A stretch of DNA of 64,000 bases from Sphingobacterium chuzhouense. Its GTDB lineage: Bacteria; Bacteroidota; Bacteroidia; Sphingobacteriales; Sphingobacteriaceae. Below, one piece after another: positions 57,005-64,000 of the stretch. The notes below the pieces were generated by a model that saw only the letters and a program-made list of their open reading frames with translations, was not told the DNA's origin and did not search any database. Each line of letters opens with the position of its first letter. The first letter of the stretch is position 1. The position numbers and the translations under genes were made by a program. Location of the stretch: contig NZ_JACNYL010000005.1 of the NCBI RefSeq assembly GCF_014692525.1, positions 1 to 64,000 of the forward strand, read 5' to 3'.

Positions 57005-58192
57005 TTACGCTAAGATTTCAGTTACCTGACCAGCACCTACGGTACGACCACCTTCACGGATAGCGAAACGTAGACCTTTTTCCATAGCGATAGCGTTGAT
57101 CAATTTAACAGTGATCGTTACGTTATCACCAGGCATAACCATTTCAGTACCTTCTGGCAACGCGATTTCTCCTGTTACGTCAGTTGTACGGAAATAGAAT
57201 TGAGGACGGTATTTGTTGAAGAACGGCGTGTGACGACCACCTTCAGCTTTTGACAATACATAAACCTCAGCTTTGAATTCTGTGTGAGGAGTTACTGTAC
57301 CTGGTTTACAGATTACCATACCACGACGGATATCAGTTTTCTCAATACCACGCAACAATAAACCTACGTTATCACCAGCTTCACCGTAATCCAAAATCTT
57401 ACGGAACATCTCTACCCCTGTTACTGTAGATTTCAAGTTCTCAGCACCCATACCTAAGATATCAACTGGGTCACCAGAGTTGATTACACCTCTTTCGATA
57501 CGACCGGTAGCAACTGTACCACGACCTGTGATAGAGAATACGTCCTCGATCGGCATCAAGAAAGGAAGGTCAGTCAAACGTGGAGGAATTGGAATGTAGT
57601 TATCTACAGCATCCATTAACTCCATGATTTTATCAACCCACTCAGGCTCACCGTTCAATGCACCTAAAGCAGATCCTTTGATTACAGGGATATCATCACC
57701 TGGGAATTCATAGAAAGATAATAGTTCACGAACTTCCATTTCAACAAGCTCCAACAACTCTTCGTCGTCAACCAAGTCAACTTTGTTCAAGAACACTACT
57801 AACGCAGGAACACCTACCTGGCGAGCTAACAAGATGTGCTCACGAGTTTGAGGCATAGGACCATCAGTCGCAGCAACTACGATGATAGCACCGTCCATCT
57901 GTGCAGCTCCAGTAACCATGTTTTTTACATAGTCAGCGTGACCTGGACAGTCAACGTGCGCATAGTGACGGTTCGCTGTTTGGTATTCTACGTGTGACGT
58001 GTTAATTGTGATACCACGCTCTTTTTCTTCAGGAGCTGAGTCAATTGAATCAAATGAACGAGCTTCTGAAAAACCTTTATCAGCTAATACTTTAGTGATA
58101 GCAGCTGTAGTAGTTGTTTTACCGTGGTCAACGTGACCGATTGTACCGATATTTAAGTGCGGTTTACTCCGGTCAAATTTCTCTTTTGCCAT
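57005..58192 (-). CDS. tuf: Elongation factor Tu
   Basis: EF-Tu brings aminoacyl-tRNA to the ribosome. The 395-residue protein has the G1 motif GHVDHGKTT, DCPGHADY, NKVDLVDD and SALGALNGE, and the C-terminal domains end with IREGGRTVGAGQVTEILA. It is the only tuf copy in the window. Transcribed with four upstream tRNAs. Confidence 0.99.
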   Translation of the reverse strand: MAKEKFDRSKPHLNIGTIGHVDHGKTTTTAAITKVLADKGFSEARSFDSIDSAPEEKERGITINTSHVEYQTANRHYAHVDCPGHADYVKNMVTGAAQMDGAIIVVAATDGPMPQTREHILLARQVGVPALVVFLNKVDLVDDEELLELVEMEVRELLSFYEFPGDDIPVIKGSALGALNGEPEWVDKIMELMDAVDNYIPIPPRLTDLPFLMPIEDVFSITGRGTVATGRIERGVINSGDPVDILGMGAENLKSTVTGVEMFRKILDYGEAGDNVGLLLRGIEKTDIRRGMVICKPGTVTPHTEFKAEVYVLSKAEGGRHTPFFNKYRPQFYFRTTDVTGEIALPEGTEMVMPGDNVTITVKLINAIAMEKGLRFAIREGGRTVGAGQVTEILA

Positions 58193-58268
58193 GTTTATGC
58201 GAATTAGTAATTATAAAATGTTTCTTAATTAAATCCTTTACAAAAGTAATAAACTTCCATATTTTTAG

Positions 58269-58340
<72 letters not shown>

Positions 58341-58429
58341 TTATCAAAAGCCTATCTACAGATGATAGCCTCTACCTATTTGGACAATTCATCAAAAAGA
58401 CAGAGACTTTAAATCAAACTTTAAAAATG

Positions 58430-58502
58430 AGCGGAAGACGGGCCTCGAACCCGCAACCTATAGCTTGGAAGGCTATCGCTCTACCAATTGAGCTACTTCC
58501 GC
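58430..58502 (-). tRNA. tRNA-Gly (anticodon TCC)
   Basis: A 73-base cloverleaf with acceptor GCGGAAG / CTTCCGC, T-arm GGGTTCGAGGCCC and anticodon loop CCTTCCAAG reading GGA/GGG codons. The 3' CCA is not encoded. Confidence 0.93.
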
Positions 58503-58567
58503 TGATTGATTTTAGGATGCTAGATCTGATTAATTCAAATCAAGTGCTATACGCTAAAATCGGGTGG

Positions 58568-58648
58568 TGGAGGGAGAAGGATTCGAACCTTCGAAGCCGA
58601 AGCAACGGATTTACAGTCCGTCCCATTTGACCGCTCTGGAACCCCTCC
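58568..58648 (-). tRNA. tRNA-Tyr (anticodon GTA)
   Basis: An 81-base class II tRNA with a long variable arm; acceptor GGAGGGG / TCCCTCC with one G-T pair; T-arm GGTTCGAATCC; anticodon GTA. The three bases past the discriminator read CCA (58565-58567), unlike the other tRNAs here, which may be chance. Confidence 0.93.
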
Positions 58649-58674
58649 AAACCTGCAAAATAAATTGCATTTAG

Positions 58675-58747
<73 letters not shown>

Positions 58748-58804
58748 AATATTTTAATTTTAAAAAACTCTCCAAAGAACATCTACCTTTCCAGATAGCG
58801 AGTG

Positions 58805-58835
58805 CAAAAATCCAACTTAATTTTGATATTTGCAA
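58805..58835 (-). promoter_or_regulatory. Candidate promoter of the tRNA-tuf operon
   Basis: On the minus strand TTG (58833-58835) lies 20 bases from GATTTTTG (58805-58812), one mismatch from TAnnTTTG. A palindromic AT-rich tract (AAGTTTTT / AAAAACTT) sits just upstream of the -33 box and could act as an upstream element. Confidence 0.5.
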
Positions 58836-59042
58836 GTTTTTTAAAAACTTTTTTATCGTGTTAAAGAACGCTAACCATCAGCCTCAAATAACCTTTAATC
58901 ATTTGATTTTGATGAGGCAAAGATAGCGACTCCATCCAAACTACAAAAATATTTTACAAAAAAAAACCACCGTTTACACCATATACTTGATACGCAAGGA
59001 AATAATTTACATCTTGCACCGCATTTTTCAAAAGAGTTACTT

Positions 59043-60209
59043 ATGTTGATAAAACTAGAACGGCGTTTCGGAAATATTTTGCTATTGACTTTATTGTTAA
59101 TGACATTAGTATTTTCGCCAACTTATGCACAAGAACAGACATTCATCAAAAGAACTATAAAAAAATTCGTTTCTTCTGAAAAAGACTCGACCCGAGGTGC
59201 CAGCTTCATCGTTTTGCCTGCTATAGGTTATGCGCAGGAATCTGGCGTAGAGTATGGTATAGCAAGTACGTACAATTTCTATCTGGACAAAGCCGATTTA
59301 AATAGCCGTACTTCTAACATCACGTTAATCGGTACGCTCACCACAAAAAAACAGAAGAATATCAAACTGTTGACCGATATATGGACACAAGACAATGCTT
59401 ATCACATCCTGTCCGAATTACGCTATCGGGATTGGCCCTTTAACTTTTATGGTCTTGGTTCGGATACCTGGTTAGCCGACGAAGACTTTTTGGAACAGCA
59501 ACTCGTACGGGCAAAAATAGATGTAGAGAAAAAAGTTGCTCCTAAATGGTATGCCGGCGTAAACGCCAATTTTGAATATTTCAAGTTTGAAGATCGTGAA
59601 CCCGGAGGTGTTTTTGAACAACCCGACGTATTAGGGAAGACAGGTGGCCAGTACCTGGCTCTCGGTGTATCTTCTCTTTATGACACACGAAATAACACGA
59701 CCTATACGACCCATGGTTTCTACTCTCGACTGAAATATGCTTACGCTCCTCGTTTCTGGGGCGGCGATAATTTCACAGGAAGCCAATTGGAAGCTGATGT
59801 CAGAGGGTTTCATGCGCTTTCGTCGCAGGTAACCCTTGCCGGACAGGTGCTTTATCGCAGTACATTTGGGGAAAATGTTCCGTTTTACACCTATCGTGAT
59901 CTAGGAGGTGATATGACCATGCGCGGCTATTATCTGGGACGATATAAAGACAAAAATTACGCTACTGCACAATTTGAATTACGCTATCGGTTTATACCTC
60001 GTCTTGGTATTGTGGGATTTGGCGGTACGGGAAGCACATTCTCCCAACAACATAATTTACGCTTTGTACCCAGTTTCGGCGGCGGCATCCGCTATTTCTT
60101 CAGCTTAGAGCATAACAGTACCATCCGGTTTGATTATGCATTTGGCGAAAAGAGACCGGGCGAAAAGAGGCAGACAGGATTTTATTTGAGCATCAGCGAG
60201 GCTTTTTGA
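59043..60209 (+). CDS. Omp85-type surface antigen (BamA/TamA-like barrel)
   Basis: A 388-residue outer-membrane protein with a signal peptide ending FSPTYAQ (about residue 30). It lacks visible POTRA domains. The rest is a strand-rich barrel; the C-terminal half holds MRGYYLGRYKDKNYATAQFELRYRF, like the bacterial surface antigen (D15) motif with the RGY turn, and the protein ends in Phe (SISEAF). Such short Omp85 relatives are common in Bacteroidota. Possible roles include outer-membrane insertion or lipid handling; none is shown. Divergent from the tRNA cluster; stands alone. Confidence 0.83.
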   Translation: MLIKLERRFGNILLLTLLLMTLVFSPTYAQEQTFIKRTIKKFVSSEKDSTRGASFIVLPAIGYAQESGVEYGIASTYNFYLDKADLNSRTSNITLIGTLTTKKQKNIKLLTDIWTQDNAYHILSELRYRDWPFNFYGLGSDTWLADEDFLEQQLVRAKIDVEKKVAPKWYAGVNANFEYFKFEDREPGGVFEQPDVLGKTGGQYLALGVSSLYDTRNNTTYTTHGFYSRLKYAYAPRFWGGDNFTGSQLEADVRGFHALSSQVTLAGQVLYRSTFGENVPFYTYRDLGGDMTMRGYYLGRYKDKNYATAQFELRYRFIPRLGIVGFGGTGSTFSQQHNLRFVPSFGGGIRYFFSLEHNSTIRFDYAFGEKRPGEKRQTGFYLSISEAF

Positions 60210-60212
60210 TGC

Positions 60213-60692
60213 TCACTTCCAAAACGGATAGCGTAGCCGAAAATTTTCTTTCCGCTGCTCCTTACGGTACATTAAGATACCGAAATGGAATAGATTGATA
60301 GCTACCACAACATCCGTGCTTTGTACCAGTTGTCGCCATATACGTTTCGTTTTACGGGTCCGAAACGGTTCATGTATGATGATCATCTTTCCTTTACGCA
60401 CAGCCTCTGTTATCTGATCAACAGCACTGCCCCTTAAATCTGCAAACAGTGCATCTCCGTGATCAGATTGCCCCAAATAGTCTAGTCTCTCTACATTCAT
60501 ATAGGTCAATATATCTAGAAGCAGGTTTCTATATTTGGGATTAAAACCTAATGGAACTGCCACCGCGTGTGGCCGTACACACGCAACATTATAAATAACC
60601 GCAGACGCCAATTCATACACAAAGGGAGAATGCGTACCGTGCCGGCTATTGGAGACAAAAAAATGCTGTATCAGATCCCAGTAGTAGCGCAT
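60213..60692 (-). CDS. Short methyltransferase-like protein lacking the SAM core
   Basis: A 159-residue protein. The N terminus SRHGTHSPFVYELASAVIYNV and the C terminus FHFGILMYRKEQRKENFRLRYPFWK look like the two ends of a Bacteroidota class I SAM-dependent methyltransferase family of about 240-260 residues. The glycine-rich SAM-binding motif and most of the central Rossmann core appear to be missing. It may be a degraded enzyme or a distinct short form; codons remain open. It converges on the Omp85 gene with three bases between the stops. Function unknown. Confidence 0.65.
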   Translation of the reverse strand: MRYYWDLIQHFFVSNSRHGTHSPFVYELASAVIYNVACVRPHAVAVPLGFNPKYRNLLLDILTYMNVERLDYLGQSDHGDALFADLRGSAVDQITEAVRKGKMIIIHEPFRTRKTKRIWRQLVQSTDVVVAINLFHFGILMYRKEQRKENFRLRYPFWK

Positions 60693-60719
60693 GCTACAAA
60701 GGTAGTATTTAGCCTTAAG

Positions 60720-62045
60720 TTACAACACAAACTGCAACGAAAATGTACTCCCTTTTCCTTCTTCACTTTCCACGAAAAGATTTCCTTTGTGTAGCAGCAT
60801 AATCTGCTTACTGAGGGTTAACCCTACTCCACTTCCCGATTTCTTGGTTGTGAAAAACGGTGTAAATATCTGCTCTTGGATATCGGGAGACATCCCTCTT
60901 CCGTTATCTTGGATTTTGATAACCACATAGCCGTCTCTTTTTAACCCTGCGATACTGATATAAGGTTCAACACAATCTTTAACCGCTTCCATTGCGTTGA
61001 GCAACAAATTAATCAAAGCCTGCTCTACTAAGTTAACGTCCGCGCGAAGAGCTAGGCGCGTATCTTTTAAAATAATATCCAAATCGATGTTTTTCTGCAG
61101 TAGCGTAGGCTCAAGCAACTGATAGATACTTTCGAAAAGTACTTTTAATTGTATATCTACAAAGTTAGGTTGGTCTACTTTATTAATCATCCGATAACTC
61201 TTGGCGAACTGCAAAAGCCCCTCACTACGTCGCTTTATCGTATAGATACCAAGCTTAAGGTCTTCTATATCTTCTTCACCATACCCGTGTTCTAAACGGG
61301 CGTGTAGTGTCTCTGCCAACGAACTGATCGGCGCAATTGAATTCATAATTTCATGTGTCAATACCCGTAGTAATTTATGCCATGCCCTGGTTTCCGTTTC
61401 GTCTATCGCTTCGCTTATATTTTGATAAACGACAATCCGAAAAGTTCCTTCTTGTGTTGAAAACGTGGAGCCATGCATAAGCAATTTAATTTTTCCCATC
61501 GCCAAGCTCACCGATTCTACCTGTTGCTTTCCAAGTTTCATGTGAATTGTTTTTTCATACAATTCGGGGTGACGTTTCATCAAGCCACGGATATTTCCAA
61601 TATGCGGCGTTCGAAAGAGTTGTTTAAACGCATCATTAATCCACATCACCTTCCCGGTATCCTCTTGGTAAAAAATGATAGCGGAATCCAACATATTGAG
61701 TACCTTATTCAGGTATTGATGCTGGATTTCCTTATCCATACTGATCCGCTTATACACGTCGTTAATATCATTAAACGCCGCGAACAATTTCCCCTCGGTG
61801 GATTTCGGATGTCGGATGACAAACCGTCGGGTAAAATCCCGGTAACGGACTGCTTCAGAGAAATCCAGTACCTCGTCAACTAATCTCCGTTGCTTGCCCA
61901 ACCATCGAAAAGCGAACACAAAAAGCACTATAAAGCTTATCGCAGCAGGCAAATACCATTTTTGAAAGAATAAATAGGCCACTCCCACCGCTATGAATAG
62001 CAAGAACAATACCTTCCAGAAGAAAAAATCCCTCGACCGCCCCAT
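60720..62045 (-). CDS. Sensor histidine kinase (NtrY/AtoS-like)
   Basis: A 441-residue membrane kinase. Two N-terminal hydrophobic segments (about residues 8-26 and 30-48) precede a linker with a PAS-like domain (about residues 100-215). The dimerization helix carries the phospho-acceptor His in LTHEIMNSIAPISSLAETLHARL, then N-box QALINLLLNAMEAV, G1 IKIQDNGRGM and G2 FFTTKKSGSGVGLTLSKQI. It pairs with the sigma-54 response regulator upstream (four bases between) and would phosphorylate it. Confidence 0.93.
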   Translation of the reverse strand: MGRSRDFFFWKVLFLLFIAVGVAYLFFQKWYLPAAISFIVLFVFAFRWLGKQRRLVDEVLDFSEAVRYRDFTRRFVIRHPKSTEGKLFAAFNDINDVYKRISMDKEIQHQYLNKVLNMLDSAIIFYQEDTGKVMWINDAFKQLFRTPHIGNIRGLMKRHPELYEKTIHMKLGKQQVESVSLAMGKIKLLMHGSTFSTQEGTFRIVVYQNISEAIDETETRAWHKLLRVLTHEIMNSIAPISSLAETLHARLEHGYGEEDIEDLKLGIYTIKRRSEGLLQFAKSYRMINKVDQPNFVDIQLKVLFESIYQLLEPTLLQKNIDLDIILKDTRLALRADVNLVEQALINLLLNAMEAVKDCVEPYISIAGLKRDGYVVIKIQDNGRGMSPDIQEQIFTPFFTTKKSGSGVGLTLSKQIMLLHKGNLFVESEEGKGSTFSLQFVL

Positions 62046-62049
62046 GCTA

Positions 62050-63417
62050 TCAAATATTATATTTCTCCATACGTCTATACAAAGCTGCCCTTGTTAGCCC
62101 CAACTCGCGGGCCGCCTTACTGATATTGCCATTGTAACGTTCGATCGCCGATTGAATGGCATGACGTTCCATCTCCTCTAAACTTTGATTAGCATAAGTG
62201 GGTTCACTCAATTTACTACTCTCTTGGATCGCTTGTTCAATCGGAGAAAACAAAATGTCGTTATCCCGTATACTTTGTTGCTCCCCCATAATAACCGCAC
62301 GCTCTATACTGTATTGAAGTTCACGGACATTACCCGGGAAATGATAGGTTCTTAACTTTTGAACCGCATCGCGCTCAAATCCTTCCATATTTTTATGATA
62401 CTTCCGGCTGTAAAAGTCTAGAAAATAGTTTGCCAATAACACGATATCCTCTCCCCGCTCCCGTAACGGTGGCACCTGTATCTCAACCGTGTTAATGCGG
62501 TATATCAAATCCTTACGAAATCTGCTTTCGTCGGCCAAAGCTTTCAACGGCACATTGGTAGCACTCAACAATCGGATATCCACTGGAACAGGTTGGTAAG
62601 AACCCAACGGTACGACTTGTCGATTTTGTAACACACTCAATAACTTCGCCTGTTGTTGTAGGCTTATATTGCCGATCTCGTCTAAAAACAATGTACCTCT
62701 GTTTGCCGCCTCAAAACGTCCTTGTCTGTCTTCTCTCGCATCTGTGAAAGCACCTTTCTTGTAACCAAACAGCTCGCTCTCAAAAAGTGTCTCGGTCAAT
62801 GCTCCTACGTCTACTTTAATATAGGCTTGCTTTGCTCGCAACGAACGTCGGTGCAAAGCCTGCGCAATCAAGTCTTTTCCCGTCCCGTTCTCCCCCAGTA
62901 TCAAGATATTTGCTTCTGTAGGTGCTACCTTATCTATTTTATATTGTAGATCTTCCATAATCGCCGAACGGCCTATCAAATCATTGTCTTGACGATGTGC
63001 CGGTGAGATTATTTTATCTCGCCCTTTTGTTTGTTTTGTTTCCTCGAAAACAGTTTCCAATGTTTGCAGCAGATGTTCATTCTGCCATGGCTTTACAATA
63101 AAATCAGACGCTCCCTGTTTGAGTGAACGCACAGCGAGATCAACCGCACCGTACGCCGTGATCATGACCACTTTAATATGTGGATATTGGTTTTTAATCT
63201 TTCCCAGCCAAAATAACCCCTCATTACCGGTATTGATAACACTTTTAAAATTCATATCCAACAGCACGATATCAATAGCATTCCGTTCCAGTGTACGAAG
63301 GATATTTTCGGGATTGGGTTCAACGATGACTTGCTGTACTTTCGGTCTTAATAAAATACGGACGGCTGTTAGCAAATCTTGATCATCATCAACTACTAAA
63401 ATAGAAGCTTTCTTCAT
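62050..63417 (-). CDS. Sigma-54-dependent response regulator (NtrC family)
   Basis: A 455-residue activator for RpoN-containing polymerase. The receiver domain has Asp54 as phospho-acceptor (VLLDMNF) and acidic DDD at 10-12. The AAA+ domain has Walker A LGENGTGKDLIAQ, Walker B GTLFLDEIGN and the sigma-54 contact loop ELFGYKKGAFTDA, where the usual GAFTGA has Asp in place of the second Gly. The Fis-type HTH closes it (ISKAARELGLTRAALYRRMEKY). First of a kinase pair; targets may include the transport genes beyond the right edge. Confidence 0.94.
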   Translation of the reverse strand: MKKASILVVDDDQDLLTAVRILLRPKVQQVIVEPNPENILRTLERNAIDIVLLDMNFKSVINTGNEGLFWLGKIKNQYPHIKVVMITAYGAVDLAVRSLKQGASDFIVKPWQNEHLLQTLETVFEETKQTKGRDKIISPAHRQDNDLIGRSAIMEDLQYKIDKVAPTEANILILGENGTGKDLIAQALHRRSLRAKQAYIKVDVGALTETLFESELFGYKKGAFTDAREDRQGRFEAANRGTLFLDEIGNISLQQQAKLLSVLQNRQVVPLGSYQPVPVDIRLLSATNVPLKALADESRFRKDLIYRINTVEIQVPPLRERGEDIVLLANYFLDFYSRKYHKNMEGFERDAVQKLRTYHFPGNVRELQYSIERAVIMGEQQSIRDNDILFSPIEQAIQESSKLSEPTYANQSLEEMERHAIQSAIERYNGNISKAARELGLTRAALYRRMEKYNI

Positions 63418-63445
63418 TACAGAACTAAGGTAACTTTTTTTCGTA

Positions 63446-64000
63446 TTACAAATCTAACGTTCCCGCGTAATAATCATTGATATATTTTTGCATTATCCAC
63501 TCGTACTGTTTAATGACCAATGCATTTCTGGTATTGTCCAGTTTGTTTTTTGCGGTTAAAAATATCACAGAGTTACTATTTCCAGCATCGAAATGCACTT
63601 GCGCGATGCGGAAAGCTTCTTGATAGCTTTGTTCCTGTTCGCGCAGGTTATGGACGTTCTCCCGAAGCGTTTTCATGCTAAACACGGCTTTTGCGGTTTC
63701 TTCCCGCAACTGATTTTCTTGAATCTGCCGTTCCCATTTTACCTCGTCCAGATCTAGGTTTGCCAACTTCACCTGTGTCCTTACCTTCATTTTGCTAAAA
63801 ATCGGAATACGTAGATTCAATGAAATACCTTTTGAGGGGTAGTTTCTAAACTGTTGCCAATAATTAAAACCGGAGTCATCGATGCTTGAAAAACGAGACT
63901 GTATGCCAGCAGACAATGATAGAGATGGATAATAATCTGATTTCATCACTTTTACTTGTTGTTGAGCTTCCTTGACACGCCAATCCAAAGCCTTGAATTG
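63446..64000 (-). CDS. TolC-like outer-membrane efflux protein (partial, 3' end only)
   Basis: The C-terminal 184 residues of a TolC-family protein; the frame is open to the right edge, so the start lies beyond it. Visible features are SDYYPSLSLSAGIQSRF, FSKMKVRTQVKLANLDLDEVKWERQIQENQLREETAKAV, and a final helix MQKYINDYYAGTLDL, matching the second half of the repeated barrel-and-coiled-coil unit. It is followed by a sigma-54 two-component pair, as seen in many Bacteroidota efflux loci with ABC or RND partners. Confidence 0.88.
   Translation of the reverse strand, partial: QFKALDWRVKEAQQQVKVMKSDYYPSLSLSAGIQSRFSSIDDSGFNYWQQFRNYPSKGISLNLRIPIFSKMKVRTQVKLANLDLDEVKWERQIQENQLREETAKAVFSMKTLRENVHNLREQEQSYQEAFRIAQVHFDAGNSNSVIFLTAKNKLDNTRNALVIKQYEWIMQKYINDYYAGTLDL

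Overview
The window is a gene-dense stretch of a Bacteroidota chromosome, most likely from the Sphingobacteriaceae (Sphingobacterium, Pedobacter or Olivibacter type). The evidence is: promoters of the Bacteroidota TTG-N19..21-TAnnTTTG type; a SusC/SusD pair with an ECF sigma factor and a FecR-type anti-sigma factor; a serine palmitoyltransferase, expected in a sphingolipid maker; and the order tRNA-Thr, -Tyr, -Gly, -Thr, tuf, tRNA-Trp, secE, nusG. This assignment is by gene content only; no 16S sequence is present.

Left part (1-12.7 kb). A tightly packed leftward operon (about 160-4589) runs serine palmitoyltransferase, GNAT-like acyltransferase, NAD-dependent epimerase/reductase, CDP-alcohol phosphotransferase, GtrA-like membrane protein. 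The first three match the Spt / bacterial ceramide synthase / ceramide reductase trio known from Caulobacter, so this looks like a compact ceramide and sphingophospholipid locus. Then come smpB, an AraC regulator divergent from an AldB/ExaC-type aldehyde dehydrogenase with a DUF779 partner, an acyl-CoA thioesterase, a membrane-anchored MutS-like ATPase, pcm, and a secreted DUF4886 protein.

Middle-left (12.7-27.7 kb). Leftward: a DUF4954 beta-helix protein with glmS, a small secreted protein, a DUF1501/DUF1800 pair (the DUF1800 gene is split by a -1 frame change at an exact slippery site), an APC amino-acid permease and an ACP-phosphodiesterase-like gene. Rightward: tyrS, ftsK and lolA.

Uronate locus (27.7-42.8 kb). 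A LacI regulator, uxuA, an SDR-type mannonate oxidoreductase, a KdgF-like cupin, a BACON/beta-helix lipoprotein, a phosphodiester-glycosidase lipoprotein, SusD, SusC, FecR, ECF sigma, kdgK and a dicarboxylate/amino-acid symporter. Together they suggest import of a uronate-containing glycan or glycoside and its conversion through mannonate to 2-keto-3-deoxygluconate 6-phosphate. A 12-bp sequence, AACGATTTCGTA, occurs both in the uxuB/kdgF divergent promoter region and upstream of kdgK; it is a candidate operator for the LacI protein.

Information-processing block (42.9-58.7 kb). rpoC, rpoB, rplL, rplJ, rplA and rplK run leftward and are separated from nusG, secE, tRNA-Trp, tuf and four tRNAs by a rightward katG. 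The katG insertion breaks a normally contiguous nusG-rplK junction; both halves carry recognisable promoters, and strong terminators close katG/nusG, tuf and rpoC.

Right end (59-64 kb). An Omp85-type surface antigen, a shrunken methyltransferase-like protein, and a leftward set of a TolC-type efflux protein (cut by the window edge), a sigma-54 response regulator and its histidine kinase.
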